This document shows, piece after piece, positions 1 to 7,368 of a stretch of DNA of 35,368 nt. A program made the translations under genes and the position numbers. The stretch lies in IMG/VR virus record IMGVR_UViG_3300042558_001647, positions 1 through 35,368 of that record. One strand, 5' to 3'. Position 1 is the first letter of the stretch. Each line of letters begins with the position of its first letter. The notes below the pieces were generated by a model. That model searched no databases and was not told the DNA's origin. It saw only the letters and a program-made list of their open reading frames with translations. The stretch is from a virus.

Positions 1-2
1 AT

Positions 3-821
3 TGGTTGGCTAATGGTGGTTTGTTAGCCAGTAATCTTACAGCAACAACAATATCCGCAACAACATTAACAACACCATCATTTACCGCAAACACAAATGG
101 ACTGGTTGCAAGTACTGTTAAAGGTGTTTATGTTTCACCATATGTTACAGTAGGAGCAGCATATACAGCAACAACAGCAAATTCAACAATCGAAATAAGT
201 GGTGGTACATTTACATTGACATTATATACAGCTGTTGGTAATAGTGGTAGAACTATTTATATCAAAAATTCTGGTAGTGGGATTGTTACAGTAGATGCTA
301 ACGCTTCAGAAACAATCGATGGGCAATTAATAAGACCGTTAGGTACATTTGAAGATTTACTGTTGCAATCAAATGGTGCTAACTGGGTTATTTTAAATAG
401 AAAACCAGTTGTTATGCAATTTTCACATGATTCCCAATCGGTAATAACACCAGCAGATGCGACTACATATTATATTGGTAATTTCACTGTGGCTGACCCA
501 GCAACTACTTCTGGTGCTACTAGACAAGTTATTGCTTTGTCATCTGGTTGGGTGAGAAGTGCTACTTTGATGATTTCAGTTGCTGGTACGTTAGCTTCCG
601 CTCAAAATAGCACATTTTCTTTGAAAAATGTTACAACTGGTGCTGATTCCATCATTTCTTCAACAGTTGCACATACATCAGCGGCTCAATTACTGTCATT
701 TACATTAGCAACACCTATGTTAGTCACAAAAGGTGATTTGTTACAAATAAATTGGAGAACGCCAACTTGGGGAACGAACCCAAGTTCTGTTAGACAATAT
801 TTAACCGCATTAATCGAATAA
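3..821 (+). CDS. Fibre-like virion protein, C-terminal part (5' partial)
   Basis: The reading frame is already open at the window edge, so the gene starts upstream; the TTG near base 6 is probably not its start. The visible 272 residues are rich in Thr, Ser, Ala and Gly, with alternating hydrophobic/polar stretches typical of beta-structured phage fibres. A segment near residues 75-110 (NSGRTIYIKNSGSG, then a TVDANASETIDG stretch) is a pattern I associate with receptor-binding or collar fibres. The last ~130 residues look like a compact beta domain. The next gene resembles a small fibre-associated protein, which supports a fibre role. No enzymatic motif is seen. The fibre assignment is an inference from composition and context. 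Confidence 0.6.
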   Translation, partial: WLANGGLLASNLTATTISATTLTTPSFTANTNGLVASTVKGVYVSPYVTVGAAYTATTANSTIEISGGTFTLTLYTAVGNSGRTIYIKNSGSGIVTVDANASETIDGQLIRPLGTFEDLLLQSNGANWVILNRKPVVMQFSHDSQSVITPADATTYYIGNFTVADPATTSGATRQVIALSSGWVRSATLMISVAGTLASAQNSTFSLKNVTTGADSIISSTVAHTSAAQLLSFTLATPMLVTKGDLLQINWRTPTWGTNPSSVRQYLTALIE

Positions 822-822
822 A

Positions 823-831
823 AATATTTAT
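823..831 (+). promoter_or_regulatory. Late-type motif AATATTTAT before the 145-aa gene
   Basis: Copy of the ATATTTAT motif that precedes most structural genes in the window. It ends one base before the ATG at 833, so if it is a -10 element the transcript would have to start inside the gene, or the motif acts in another way. This is one of the weaker copies. Confidence 0.3.
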
Positions 832-832
832 C

Positions 833-1270
833 ATGATTTTAGGAAAATACAAAATAGAAGATTACATCGTTACAATAAATGGTGTTGATGAAACCAGACA
901 AAAGGTTACGTATTACAATATTGAAGGTGAGGAAGTTTCAGTTACTAGGTTTAATGGTAATTACGATGAGATTGATTCAAATTATTTAAGTTTTGACGAT
1001 GTACCTTTAAAAGTAACTAGGTGGCAATTTAGAACACAGTTGGCTTTCATGCCTTCTACAGACCCTAATTTTGATAACCTAAGAGATTTGGTTTCATATA
1101 TGATAACTCAAATGAGTGGTAATGAAAAAGTAAAAGCAGAAGAGGCTTGGACTAGTGCTAACTATATTAGCAAATATTCACCGTTGGTTTTATCTATGGC
1201 GCAAGCTTTAGGTTTAAGTGGTTCAGATGTTGACCAGATTTTCATTGAAGCGTACAAGATAGAAATTTAA
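833..1270 (+). CDS. Small fibre/tail-associated protein
   Basis: 145 residues, 11 bases after the fibre-like gene and probably co-expressed. The N-terminal half is beta-rich. The C-terminal half (about residues 65-145) shows a pattern seen in small proteins next to phage tail-fibre genes: an 'R-W-Q-F-R' helix start, then W-x-x-A, 'YSP', 'LxxALGLS' and a final 'DQIFIEAYKIE'. Exact function is unknown; fibre assembly or attachment is an inference from the pattern and neighbour. The ATG at 833 gives a sensible start, with no Shine-Dalgarno sequence. The stop overlaps by three bases the stop of the convergent minus-strand regulator. Confidence 0.6.
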   Translation: MILGKYKIEDYIVTINGVDETRQKVTYYNIEGEEVSVTRFNGNYDEIDSNYLSFDDVPLKVTRWQFRTQLAFMPSTDPNFDNLRDLVSYMITQMSGNEKVKAEEAWTSANYISKYSPLVLSMAQALGLSGSDVDQIFIEAYKIEI

Positions 1271-1425
1271 TTTATCTCATCACCATAGATATCTTTTTTG
1301 GGTGTACATTTTTCTTTGATTAATTTTTCAACAAAAGAAAACATTTTCAAACCGTTACTTTCACAATATTTCTTTAAAAGCTCATGTGTTGCTGGTGTTA
1401 TTTTTATGTTTTTATCCCTTTTCAT
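1267..1425 (-). CDS. Small ribbon-helix-helix-type DNA-binding protein
   Basis: A 52-residue reading frame starting MKRDKNIKITPATHELLKKY. The layout is that of a ribbon-helix-helix (Arc/MetJ/CopG type) repressor: a short N-terminal strand with alternating residues (KNIKIT), a first helix (PATHELLKKYCESNG), a turn, then a second helix (MFSFVEKLIKEKC) and a short polar tail. RHH proteins bind as dimers, inserting the strand into the major groove at short half-sites. The gene is convergent with the fibre-associated gene and divergent from the tail sheath. Its upstream region holds three copies of a 7-base half-site over the -7 promoter element, which fits autorepression. The fold call is from sequence pattern only. 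Confidence 0.65.
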   Translation of the reverse strand: MKRDKNIKITPATHELLKKYCESNGLKMFSFVEKLIKEKCTPKKDIYGDEIN

Positions 1426-1442
1426 TCATTGATTTTACTATA

Positions 1443-1474
1443 AGTATGACAAAAGTATGATAAAATTCATACTA
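1443..1474 (-). promoter_or_regulatory. Promoter -7 element with overlapping candidate RHH operator
   Basis: On the minus strand TACTTTTG (1457-1450) matches the Bacteroidota -7 consensus TAnnTTTG, about 25 bases before the regulator's ATG; a clear -33 TTG is not seen. AGTATGA occurs at 1443-1449 and 1454-1460 and its inverse TCATACT at 1468-1474. The two direct copies flank and overlap the -7 element. This is the expected place for a self-repressing small regulator. It is also in the sheath gene leader, so it could influence that gene. Confidence 0.45.
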
Positions 1475-1519
1475 AATTAAATATATCTTTTTAAATGCGA
1501 CTACTTTTGAAAAAAACAC

Positions 1520-1529
1520 AATATTTATA
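1520..1529 (+). promoter_or_regulatory. Late-type motif AATATTTATA before tail sheath
   Basis: AATATTTATA lies 46 bases before the sheath ATG, followed by an A-rich leader (ATAAAACAAAAAAG) of the kind Bacteroidota use in place of a Shine-Dalgarno sequence. Same motif as before the tube and other structural genes. Confidence 0.5.
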
Positions 1530-1575
1530 ATAAAGAAAACCATAAAGTAAATAACATAAAACAAAAAAGAACATT

Positions 1576-4419
1576 ATGTCAACAAAAGTATTCGTAAGTC
1601 CTGGGGTGTATACATCTGAAAAAGACTTAACATTTATAACACGTCAAGTAGGTGTTACAACACTAGGTTTAGTTGGTGAGACAACAATCGGTCCAGCTTT
1701 CCAACCTATTTTTGTAAGCAACTATGGAGAGTTTCAATCTTTCTTTGGTGGACAAAACGCTACAAAAATAAAAGATACTGGAGCACCTAAATATGAATTA
1801 CCATATATTGCTAAATCATACTTATCACAATCTAACCAATTATTCGTTACCAGAGTATTAGGATTTTCTGGTTATGATGCTGGTTTATCTTGGGGTATCA
1901 CGTTGGATGCAGCTATAGATTTATCTACAACTGCAACAACATCAACAACATCATATGACCCTTTGCTTACGTATACGGCTACATCAGCTAATACAAACGT
2001 AACTTTGGTTAGTGCTGACCCATTGCTTCAAGCACTTATCGATAATGGTGACCTAGATAGTACTTTAGCAAGTCTTTCTAATTTATCAGTTTCTGGTACT
2101 TTAGATATTATAGACGCTACTCAAAAAACTGGTACAGTATTTAGTGGTCTTAATACGACTTTAGTGGTTACCGCTAAAGGTACTACTGGTGCTGGTGCTT
2201 TCATTACTGGTACGACATCTGGTGTTAGTGTACATTTTTCTGGTACTGGTTATTCTGATGTTGAAAACCAATTAGTAGCGTTGTTACGTTCTAGAGGTGG
2301 TATCAATTTAGATACTCAATTACCAGCGTTTGAGGTTACTGGTGCAACTGGTGTTGTATTTGACCCTACGCAAACTGGCGCAACTGAAGATTCTTTAGGT
2401 GATTTTGCATTGACTGGTGTATCTACTATTCAAGGTGCGTTTAACTACGTTATGTCTTTAGATAGAACTAAGAAAAATTACTTACCAAGAGTTTTAGGTA
2501 GAACAGTATCTGATGGTAACACAGCTTTGTTCGCTGAAGAATTCTTTAACGTTATGTTTGAAAACTTAAACGATGCTAGCAAAATTAGAGGTATCAGACA
2601 ATCGGTTGTTAATTATGGTCAACAATATAGTGATTATTTACAAGAATTCAAACCAGCTGTAACTCCTTACGTTGTATCTGAGTTACGTGGTACTAAATTA
2701 TTAAGATTGTTTAGATTGTGGACTATCTCTGATGGTAACGCAGCTAACGAACAATTTAAAATTTCAATTAGAAACATTAAATTAGATACAAAAGAATTTG
2801 ACGTGGTTGTTAGAGCTTATTTCGATACAGATGCTCAGCCAACAGTATTAGAAACATTCGCTAAATGTACGATGGACCCAACATCTAACAACTATGTTGC
2901 TAGAAGAATTGGTACGTTAGATGGTATATATCCTTCTAAATCTTCATATGTACTTATTGAAATGGATGATTCTTCTGATACATCAGATGCTTTCCCATCT
3001 GGTTTCATTGGATTCCCAGTTAGAAATTATCAATTAAATTCAAACGCTACGGTTGTTGAACCTAAATTGACTTATAAAACAGAATATGGTGCGTTTGAAA
3101 ACAAACGTAAATATTACTTAGGTCTTTCTGAGACAGTAGGTATTGATTCAGACTTCTTTGATTACAAAGGTGTTCCTCAAACTACTACCCCAGATATGTG
3201 GACTGGTTTAACTAAAGGTTTCCACATGGATATCGATGCTACTGGTGCAACTATCGACAATGTATCAGTTGTTATTAACTCTTCTGGTGGTACTTATAAC
3301 CCTACATTCTTGTTTGACACGGGTGACTGGCAATTTAGAACTGAGTCTGGTTTGCTTAATGGACCATACGAAAAAGTATACGCTCGTAAATTTACATTTG
3401 TACCTTACGGTGGTTATGATGGTTGGGATATCTACAGAACTAGAAGAACTAATTTAGATAGTTTCTTAATCAACGGTACTTTAGGTTCTAAAGGTTTATT
3501 GAGTGGTGCTTTCCAAAACAGAACACTTACAAATGGTGATAACGGTATCAATTCAGATTACTACGCATATTTGGAAGCTATCTGGACATTTAGAAATCCA
3601 GAAGCTGTAAACATTAACGTGTTTGCTACACCTGGTATTGATAACTTTGATAACAGTAACTTGATTGAAGCTACAATCGATATGGTTGAGCAAGATAGAG
3701 CTGACTCTTTATACATTATGACAACTCCAGATACTGATGGTGGTGGAGATGTGTTAGGTGTTGAGGACGTAACTGATTTCTTAGATGGTATGTACGATAG
3801 TAACTATTCTTGTACTTACTGGCCTTGGATTCAAGTTAATGATACTGAAAACAATGTCTATATCTTCATGCCGCCAACAAGAGACGTGGTAAGAAACATT
3901 GCATTGACAGATAACATTGCATTCCCATGGTTCGCAGTTGCTGGTATCCAAAGAGGTGATGTGGATGCGATTCAAGCTCGTAAAAAACTTACACTTTCAG
4001 AAAGAGATGTGTTATACGAAAACAGAATCAACCCAATCGCTACTTTCACAACTGATGGTATCAAAATCTGGGGTAACAAAACTCTTCAAGTTAAAGACTC
4101 TGCACTTAACAGAATCAACGTTAGAAGATTACTATTACAAGCAAGAAAACTTATTTCTGCTGTTGCTATCAGATTGTTATTTGAACAAAATGATAACGTG
4201 GTAAGAAATCAATTCTTAGCCCTTGTTAACCCAATCTTGGATAACATTAGAGCTCAAAGAGGTTTAACTGATTTCCGTGTGGTTCTATCAAACGACCCAG
4301 AAGAAATCGACAGAAACCAATTGACTGGTCAAATATTCTTGAAACCAACAAGAGCATTAGAGTTCATCCAATTAGAATTCGTGATTATGAACACTGGTGC
4401 GTCATTCGACAACATCTAA
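1576..4419 (+). CDS. Contractile tail sheath protein (T4 gp18-like)
   Basis: 947 residues. The N-terminus (STKVFVSPGVYTSEKDL) is the classic sheath start that forms the inter-subunit handshake strand. The C-terminal third is the conserved sheath core: 'WGNKTL', a long helix ending in RRLLLQARKLISAVAIRLLF, then 'FLALVNPILDNIRAQRGL' and 'TRALEFIQLEFVIMNTG'. T4 gp18 is 659 residues; the excess here is a Thr/Ser/Gly-rich insertion at roughly residues 110-300 that is probably a surface domain on the sheath exterior, plus an enlarged middle. The sheath polymerises around the tail tube and contracts on infection. A strong terminator follows directly. Confidence is high from both ends of the protein. 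Confidence 0.95.
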   Translation: MSTKVFVSPGVYTSEKDLTFITRQVGVTTLGLVGETTIGPAFQPIFVSNYGEFQSFFGGQNATKIKDTGAPKYELPYIAKSYLSQSNQLFVTRVLGFSGYDAGLSWGITLDAAIDLSTTATTSTTSYDPLLTYTATSANTNVTLVSADPLLQALIDNGDLDSTLASLSNLSVSGTLDIIDATQKTGTVFSGLNTTLVVTAKGTTGAGAFITGTTSGVSVHFSGTGYSDVENQLVALLRSRGGINLDTQLPAFEVTGATGVVFDPTQTGATEDSLGDFALTGVSTIQGAFNYVMSLDRTKKNYLPRVLGRTVSDGNTALFAEEFFNVMFENLNDASKIRGIRQSVVNYGQQYSDYLQEFKPAVTPYVVSELRGTKLLRLFRLWTISDGNAANEQFKISIRNIKLDTKEFDVVVRAYFDTDAQPTVLETFAKCTMDPTSNNYVARRIGTLDGIYPSKSSYVLIEMDDSSDTSDAFPSGFIGFPVRNYQLNSNATVVEPKLTYKTEYGAFENKRKYYLGLSETVGIDSDFFDYKGVPQTTTPDMWTGLTKGFHMDIDATGATIDNVSVVINSSGGTYNPTFLFDTGDWQFRTESGLLNGPYEKVYARKFTFVPYGGYDGWDIYRTRRTNLDSFLINGTLGSKGLLSGAFQNRTLTNGDNGINSDYYAYLEAIWTFRNPEAVNINVFATPGIDNFDNSNLIEATIDMVEQDRADSLYIMTTPDTDGGGDVLGVEDVTDFLDGMYDSNYSCTYWPWIQVNDTENNVYIFMPPTRDVVRNIALTDNIAFPWFAVAGIQRGDVDAIQARKKLTLSERDVLYENRINPIATFTTDGIKIWGNKTLQVKDSALNRINVRRLLLQARKLISAVAIRLLFEQNDNVVRNQFLALVNPILDNIRAQRGLTDFRVVLSNDPEEIDRNQLTGQIFLKPTRALEFIQLEFVIMNTGASFDNI

Positions 4420-4445
4420 TAAACGAATAAATATTAAGCAGAAAG

Positions 4446-4467
4446 GCCCTCATATGAGGGCTTTTTT
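4446..4467 (+). terminator. Intrinsic terminator after tail sheath
   Basis: Perfect palindrome GCCCTCATATGAGGGC at 4446-4461 followed by a six-T run. GC-rich stem in an otherwise AT-rich intergenic stretch. Confidence 0.9.
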
Positions 4468-4477
4468 GTTTATTGTA

Positions 4478-4487
4478 GATATTTATG
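4478..4487 (+). promoter_or_regulatory. Late-type motif GATATTTATG before OmpA-like gene
   Basis: The motif contains the first possible ATG (4485). If it is a promoter element, translation must use a later start; the ATG at 4500 fits and gives an N-terminus like that of the gene at 9962. Confidence 0.4.
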
Positions 4488-4499
4488 ATTAAAAGTATT

Positions 4500-5654
4500 A
4501 TGAAAAAACTTAAAATAACCAAAGAACAATACGATAGATTAGTCCTTACCGAACAAAAGGTTAGAACTAACGTTTATGTTGACGGTATTTTGACTGAAGA
4601 TATAAATAATAAAGCAGAACTTTTAGATGAAGGTTTAAAAGACATCCTTTTGGGTGTTTCCATGCTTATAGGTTTGAATTTAAGTGGTCAGAACAAAGAC
4701 ATTGGTGACAAAGCTTTGAATAATGCTAATATATTGAAACAAATAGAGGCAACGTTAGAAGATAAGAGTAAAACGCAAGAATTGATTGATGCAATGAAAG
4801 CTAAAGGTATAAAAGACCCTTCGGCTATGTTGGCTACAAACGCTGAAAAAATAATCGATAGATACAACGAAATATCTGACGATAAAGATATAAACATCAA
4901 ACTAGGTGTTGTTGCTGTAAATAATTTAAAATCGTTAGAGAGTAAATTAAAACAAGGTTACGCTGTTAAGTCAGCTGAAATGTCAACAGATACAATAAAA
5001 GGTGTTCAAGAAACTAAAATAGTTGTTGTTAAAGATACGCTAAGTATTGATTTGGATAACATGCAGAATATGTTTGTAACTGGTGGGTACCAACTATCAG
5101 AAGATGGTAAAAAAGCTATAAAAGACGCTATTGAATCAGTTACTTCACAAGGTGGTAAAATCATAAGTGTTGAGATTGAGTCTTCTACTGATGCTGAAAA
5201 AATGGCTAGTCTAAGCACAAAAGAAGACCCTACTGGAAATATAGAATTAGCTAATTTGAGAAGTCAAAGTGTTAATGATATTGTTGGTGGTTTGGTTTCT
5301 GGTGCTGAAGTTACAACTAGAGAGATTCCTAACAATGGTTCTGAAGTTGTTAGTCCAGAAATGTTTAAAAAAGCAGCTAATAATAAAGAGGAATTGTTAA
5401 AACTTAGAAACAAAACATCTGAATTCCGTTATGTTAAATTAAACATTGTGGCTGAGTTTACAACTGAATCAACAGACCCAGAACCTAAACCAGATGTGAT
5501 AATCAAAAAATATAGATTTGAAGTAGTGAAGATGTACGAGACATCTTCAACTGGTAAAAAACTTGGTGGTGATGGGCTTAAATTTAAACATAAAAAGTTT
5601 AAATGTAAAAAACAAAAAGACAAGTCTATTGTTGCTAAATGTTTTACTTTTTAA
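4500..5654 (+). CDS. OmpA-like-domain protein with CTS-like N-terminus
   Basis: 384 residues from the ATG at 4500; an in-frame ATG at 4485 would add five residues but falls inside the upstream late-type motif. The N-terminus MKKLKITKEQYDRLVLTE resembles the gene at 9962 and ends in L-T-E, a possible prohead-protease site. About residues 180-320 look like an OmpA-type peptidoglycan-binding domain: 'GGYQLSEDGKKAI' helix, 'ISVEIESSTDAEK' strand-turn with Asp, 'GNIELANLRSQSV' helix with the conserved Arg, and a last strand 'RYVKLNIVAEF'. The last ~50 residues are strongly basic, with three Cys. A virion or entry role is inferred from position next to the sheath. It converges on the CAP gene and the two stop codons share TTAA at 5651-5654. 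Confidence 0.65.
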   Translation: MKKLKITKEQYDRLVLTEQKVRTNVYVDGILTEDINNKAELLDEGLKDILLGVSMLIGLNLSGQNKDIGDKALNNANILKQIEATLEDKSKTQELIDAMKAKGIKDPSAMLATNAEKIIDRYNEISDDKDINIKLGVVAVNNLKSLESKLKQGYAVKSAEMSTDTIKGVQETKIVVVKDTLSIDLDNMQNMFVTGGYQLSEDGKKAIKDAIESVTSQGGKIISVEIESSTDAEKMASLSTKEDPTGNIELANLRSQSVNDIVGGLVSGAEVTTREIPNNGSEVVSPEMFKKAANNKEELLKLRNKTSEFRYVKLNIVAEFTTESTDPEPKPDVIIKKYRFEVVKMYETSSTGKKLGGDGLKFKHKKFKCKKQKDKSIVAKCFTF

Positions 5655-6196
5655 TCAAAGTTAATCACACAATAAAAATCAACTAAATAATGACTTTTGA
5701 TGTTTTTAAAGGTCACTGTTTTCCCATTTATTACAACCTCGTTTGATTTAAACGTTATGTTTTTAATTACCGTTTCAAAACCAACATTTTTGTAATCACC
5801 TAACAATATTTTTTTATGTTTTGGTGATTTATCAAACATGTACAAGCAGTATAACTTAACGTATTTAACGACTTCTGTTTCTGTTTTAGGTTCTTCGTAT
5901 TCCATACCCATAACCGACTCAACAAAAACAAAAAACTCTAATTTGCTATCAACAGTGGATGGTAAATGTTCACCCATGGTTGCAATTTCAGATGTTTTGT
6001 GTGAGTGACTTAAACTATCGTCAGTGATTATTTTATTTGTTTGTTCAACAGATATTTTTGTTAAATCACTAGACAACACCAAAGATGTTTTGCCAAGTTG
6101 TTTTCTGTACTGGTTGATATAACCAAGCATTTCGGTATCTTGTCCAAAAACGTTAGACAAGTTTAAAAAACAAATTATATATAATAATACTTTCAT
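5651..6196 (-). CDS. Secreted CAP/SCP-domain protein
   Basis: 181 residues. A signal peptide is clear: MKVLL, a hydrophobic run and a probable cleavage before Gln near residue 19 (NVFG/Q), a common form in Bacteroidota. The mature part follows the CAP (cysteine-rich secretory protein/SCP) pattern: 'MLGYINQYRKQLG' first helix, 'DLTKISVEQTNKI', 'LSHSHK' His motif, 'MGEHL' in place of the usual GEN, and 'SPKHKKILLGDYKNVGFE'. CAP proteins are often secreted; some bacterial members have peptidase-like or lipid-binding roles, but the activity here is unknown. It is on the opposite strand to the tail genes with its own host-type promoter, like a cargo (moron) gene altering the host envelope. That role is an inference. 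Confidence 0.75.
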   Translation of the reverse strand: MKVLLYIICFLNLSNVFGQDTEMLGYINQYRKQLGKTSLVLSSDLTKISVEQTNKIITDDSLSHSHKTSEIATMGEHLPSTVDSKLEFFVFVESVMGMEYEEPKTETEVVKYVKLYCLYMFDKSPKHKKILLGDYKNVGFETVIKNITFKSNEVVINGKTVTFKNIKSHYLVDFYCVINFD

Positions 6197-6200
6197 GAAA

Positions 6201-6232
6201 CAAAGGTAATAATAAAAAATTACATTACCAAA
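6201..6232 (-). promoter_or_regulatory. Bacteroidota-type promoter of the CAP gene
   Basis: Minus strand: TTTG at 6232-6229, a 20-base spacer, then TACCTTTG at 6208-6201 (consensus TAnnTTTG). Only four bases separate the -7 element from the ATG at 6196, so the transcript would be leaderless or nearly so. The element lies in the stretch between the two minus-strand genes and overlaps the end of the 102-residue gene. Confidence 0.65.
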
Positions 6233-6533
6233 TAATTTCGTATTTTTTTTCTAATAAATCGTAAATTAAATGTATAATTTCTGGTATACCGTAGTTACTT
6301 CTCCATTCTGCATCAGTTTTAGAAACCTCGTCAACTCTATCTGAATACATTTTATAGAAATCTTGAACACAAATTTTTGGTTTGATATCGTTTTTTGTTA
6401 GAATACCAAAAACAATACCACATACTTCTTCACCAGTAAAATATGTTTTCCATTCACATTCATCAGCTATTTCGTTAACTATTTTGGTGTATTGCCTTAA
6501 TAATTTTTTTTCTGTTATTTTAATTTTACCCAT
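6225..6533 (-). CDS. Unknown 102-residue protein of minus-strand cargo pair
   Basis: I do not recognise a family. The protein starts MGKIKITEKKLLRQY, has no signal peptide or membrane segment, contains three Cys (two near residues 26-38, one near 55), and is predicted mainly helical with Trp near residues 28, 77 and at the C-terminus. It lies 28 bases upstream of the CAP gene in the same direction and has its own host-type promoter. Its N-terminus 'KITEKKLL' faintly resembles the 'KITKEQY' start of the OmpA-like protein, but the following L-x-E site is not clear. Coding is supported by an uninterrupted frame, a promoter and a compact intergenic layout. Confidence 0.65.
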   Translation of the reverse strand: MGKIKITEKKLLRQYTKIVNEIADECEWKTYFTGEEVCGIVFGILTKNDIKPKICVQDFYKMYSDRVDEVSKTDAEWRSNYGIPEIIHLIYDLLEKKYEIIW

Positions 6534-6552
6534 AGTTAAAACTTCTTTTATG

Positions 6553-6584
6553 CAAAAGTACTAAAATTTTTTGTGAAAAACAAA
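6553..6584 (-). promoter_or_regulatory. Bacteroidota-type promoter of the 102-residue gene
   Basis: Minus strand: TTTG at 6584-6581, exactly 20 bases, then TACTTTTG at 6560-6553, preceded by TTAG as in the gp32 promoters. The ATG is at 6533, giving a short leader of about 13 bases. Confidence 0.7.
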
Positions 6585-6602
6585 TTTATTCTCGTGAACC
6601 AT

Positions 6603-6666
6603 ATATTTATAGGAAAGCGGAAAATAATATTTTTTTTTGAAAAAAATAAATTTTCCAATATTTATA
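6603..6666 (+). promoter_or_regulatory. Two late-type motifs before the tail tube gene
   Basis: ATATTTATA at 6603-6611 and AATATTTATA at 6657-6666; the second is 35 bases before the tube ATG and is followed by an A-rich leader. Doubling of the motif could suit the high output needed for a tube protein. Confidence 0.5.
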
Positions 6667-6701
6667 ATTAAATAAGAACAAATTTTTAAAACAAATACGA
6701 C

Positions 6702-7190
6702 ATGGCTGATTTATTAATGAAAATGCCCCTACCTTACGAGCCTAAGAAAAAGAATCGTTGGTTAATCACTTTCCCAGCAGATTTAGGTATCCAACAATGG
6801 TGGTTATCTTCTGCTTCTAGACCTTCAATCACACAAAACGAAGTTGAGATTCCTTTCCTTAACACATCTACTTGGGTAATAGGTAGATTTACTTGGGAAG
6901 CAATTGACGTAACTTTCCGTGACCCGATTGGTCCTTCTGCTGCACAAGCAATTATGGAGTGGGTTCGTCTACACTCAGAATCTATTACTGGTCGTCAAGG
7001 TTACGCAGCTGGTTACAAACGTCCAGTTGAACTTGAGATGCTTGACCCAACTGGTGTTGTTATCGAGAAATGGTTACTTGATGGTACCATGTTAACAAAC
7101 GTTGGATTTGGTGACTTATCAATGGATGATGATGGTATCGCTGAAATCACTGCTACATTACGTTTTGACAGAGCAATCTTATTATTCTAA
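6702..7190 (+). CDS. Tail tube protein (T4 gp19-like)
   Basis: 162 residues, almost the length of T4 gp19 (163). It starts MADLLMKMPLPYEPKKKNRW, followed by 'FPADLGIQQWWLSSASRP' and a beta-rich body with 'TWEAIDVTFRDPIGPSAAQAIMEWVRLH', 'GRQGYAAGYKRPVELEMLDP' and the closing 'GDLSMDDDGIAEITATLRFDRA'. These match the tube family pattern, in which hexameric rings stack to form the DNA channel inside the sheath. Unlike T4, sheath and tube are separated by the OmpA-like gene and the minus-strand pair. Confidence 0.95.
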   Translation: MADLLMKMPLPYEPKKKNRWLITFPADLGIQQWWLSSASRPSITQNEVEIPFLNTSTWVIGRFTWEAIDVTFRDPIGPSAAQAIMEWVRLHSESITGRQGYAAGYKRPVELEMLDPTGVVIEKWLLDGTMLTNVGFGDLSMDDDGIAEITATLRFDRAILLF

Positions 7191-7196
7191 TTAATA

Positions 7197-7310
7197 ATGG
7201 CAAAGGCTAAAAAAGAAGGTAAACCTAAAAAAAATAGGGGTAACTTAGTTAAGCGTTTGAAACTTATTAGTAAGAATCGTGAACTACTAAAGAAATACGA
7301 AAATAATTAA
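7197..7310 (+). CDS. Small very basic protein (37 residues)
   Basis: ATG seven bases after the tube stop, running to a stop just before a terminator. The product MAKAKKEGKPKKNRGN... is 37 residues with Lys/Arg at about 40 percent and a C-terminal helix (LVKRLKLISKNRELLKKYEN). It shares the tube transcript, so it is expected to be made late in large amounts. Family unknown; nucleic-acid binding or a virion glue are possibilities only. Coding is supported by its tight fit between tube stop and terminator. Confidence 0.6.
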   Translation: MAKAKKEGKPKKNRGNLVKRLKLISKNRELLKKYENN

Positions 7311-7315
7311 CATTA

Positions 7316-7339
7316 AAACCTAGGGAACTAGGTTTTTTT
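7316..7339 (+). terminator. Intrinsic terminator after tube operon
   Basis: Stem AAACCTAG/CTAGGTTT with a GGAA tetraloop (7324-7327) followed by a seven-T run ending at 7339. Confidence 0.9.
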
Positions 7340-7348
7340 GTTTTATTT

Positions 7349-7358
7349 AATATTTATA
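7349..7358 (+). promoter_or_regulatory. Late-type motif AATATTTATA
   Basis: Ten bases before the ATG at 7369, immediately after the tube terminator. Confidence 0.45.
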
Positions 7359-7368
7359 AATAAAGATT

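Noticed and set aside
3917-4204. 95-residue plus-strand frame inside the sheath gene
   Set aside because: Out-of-frame reading of the most conserved part of the sheath; no start context.
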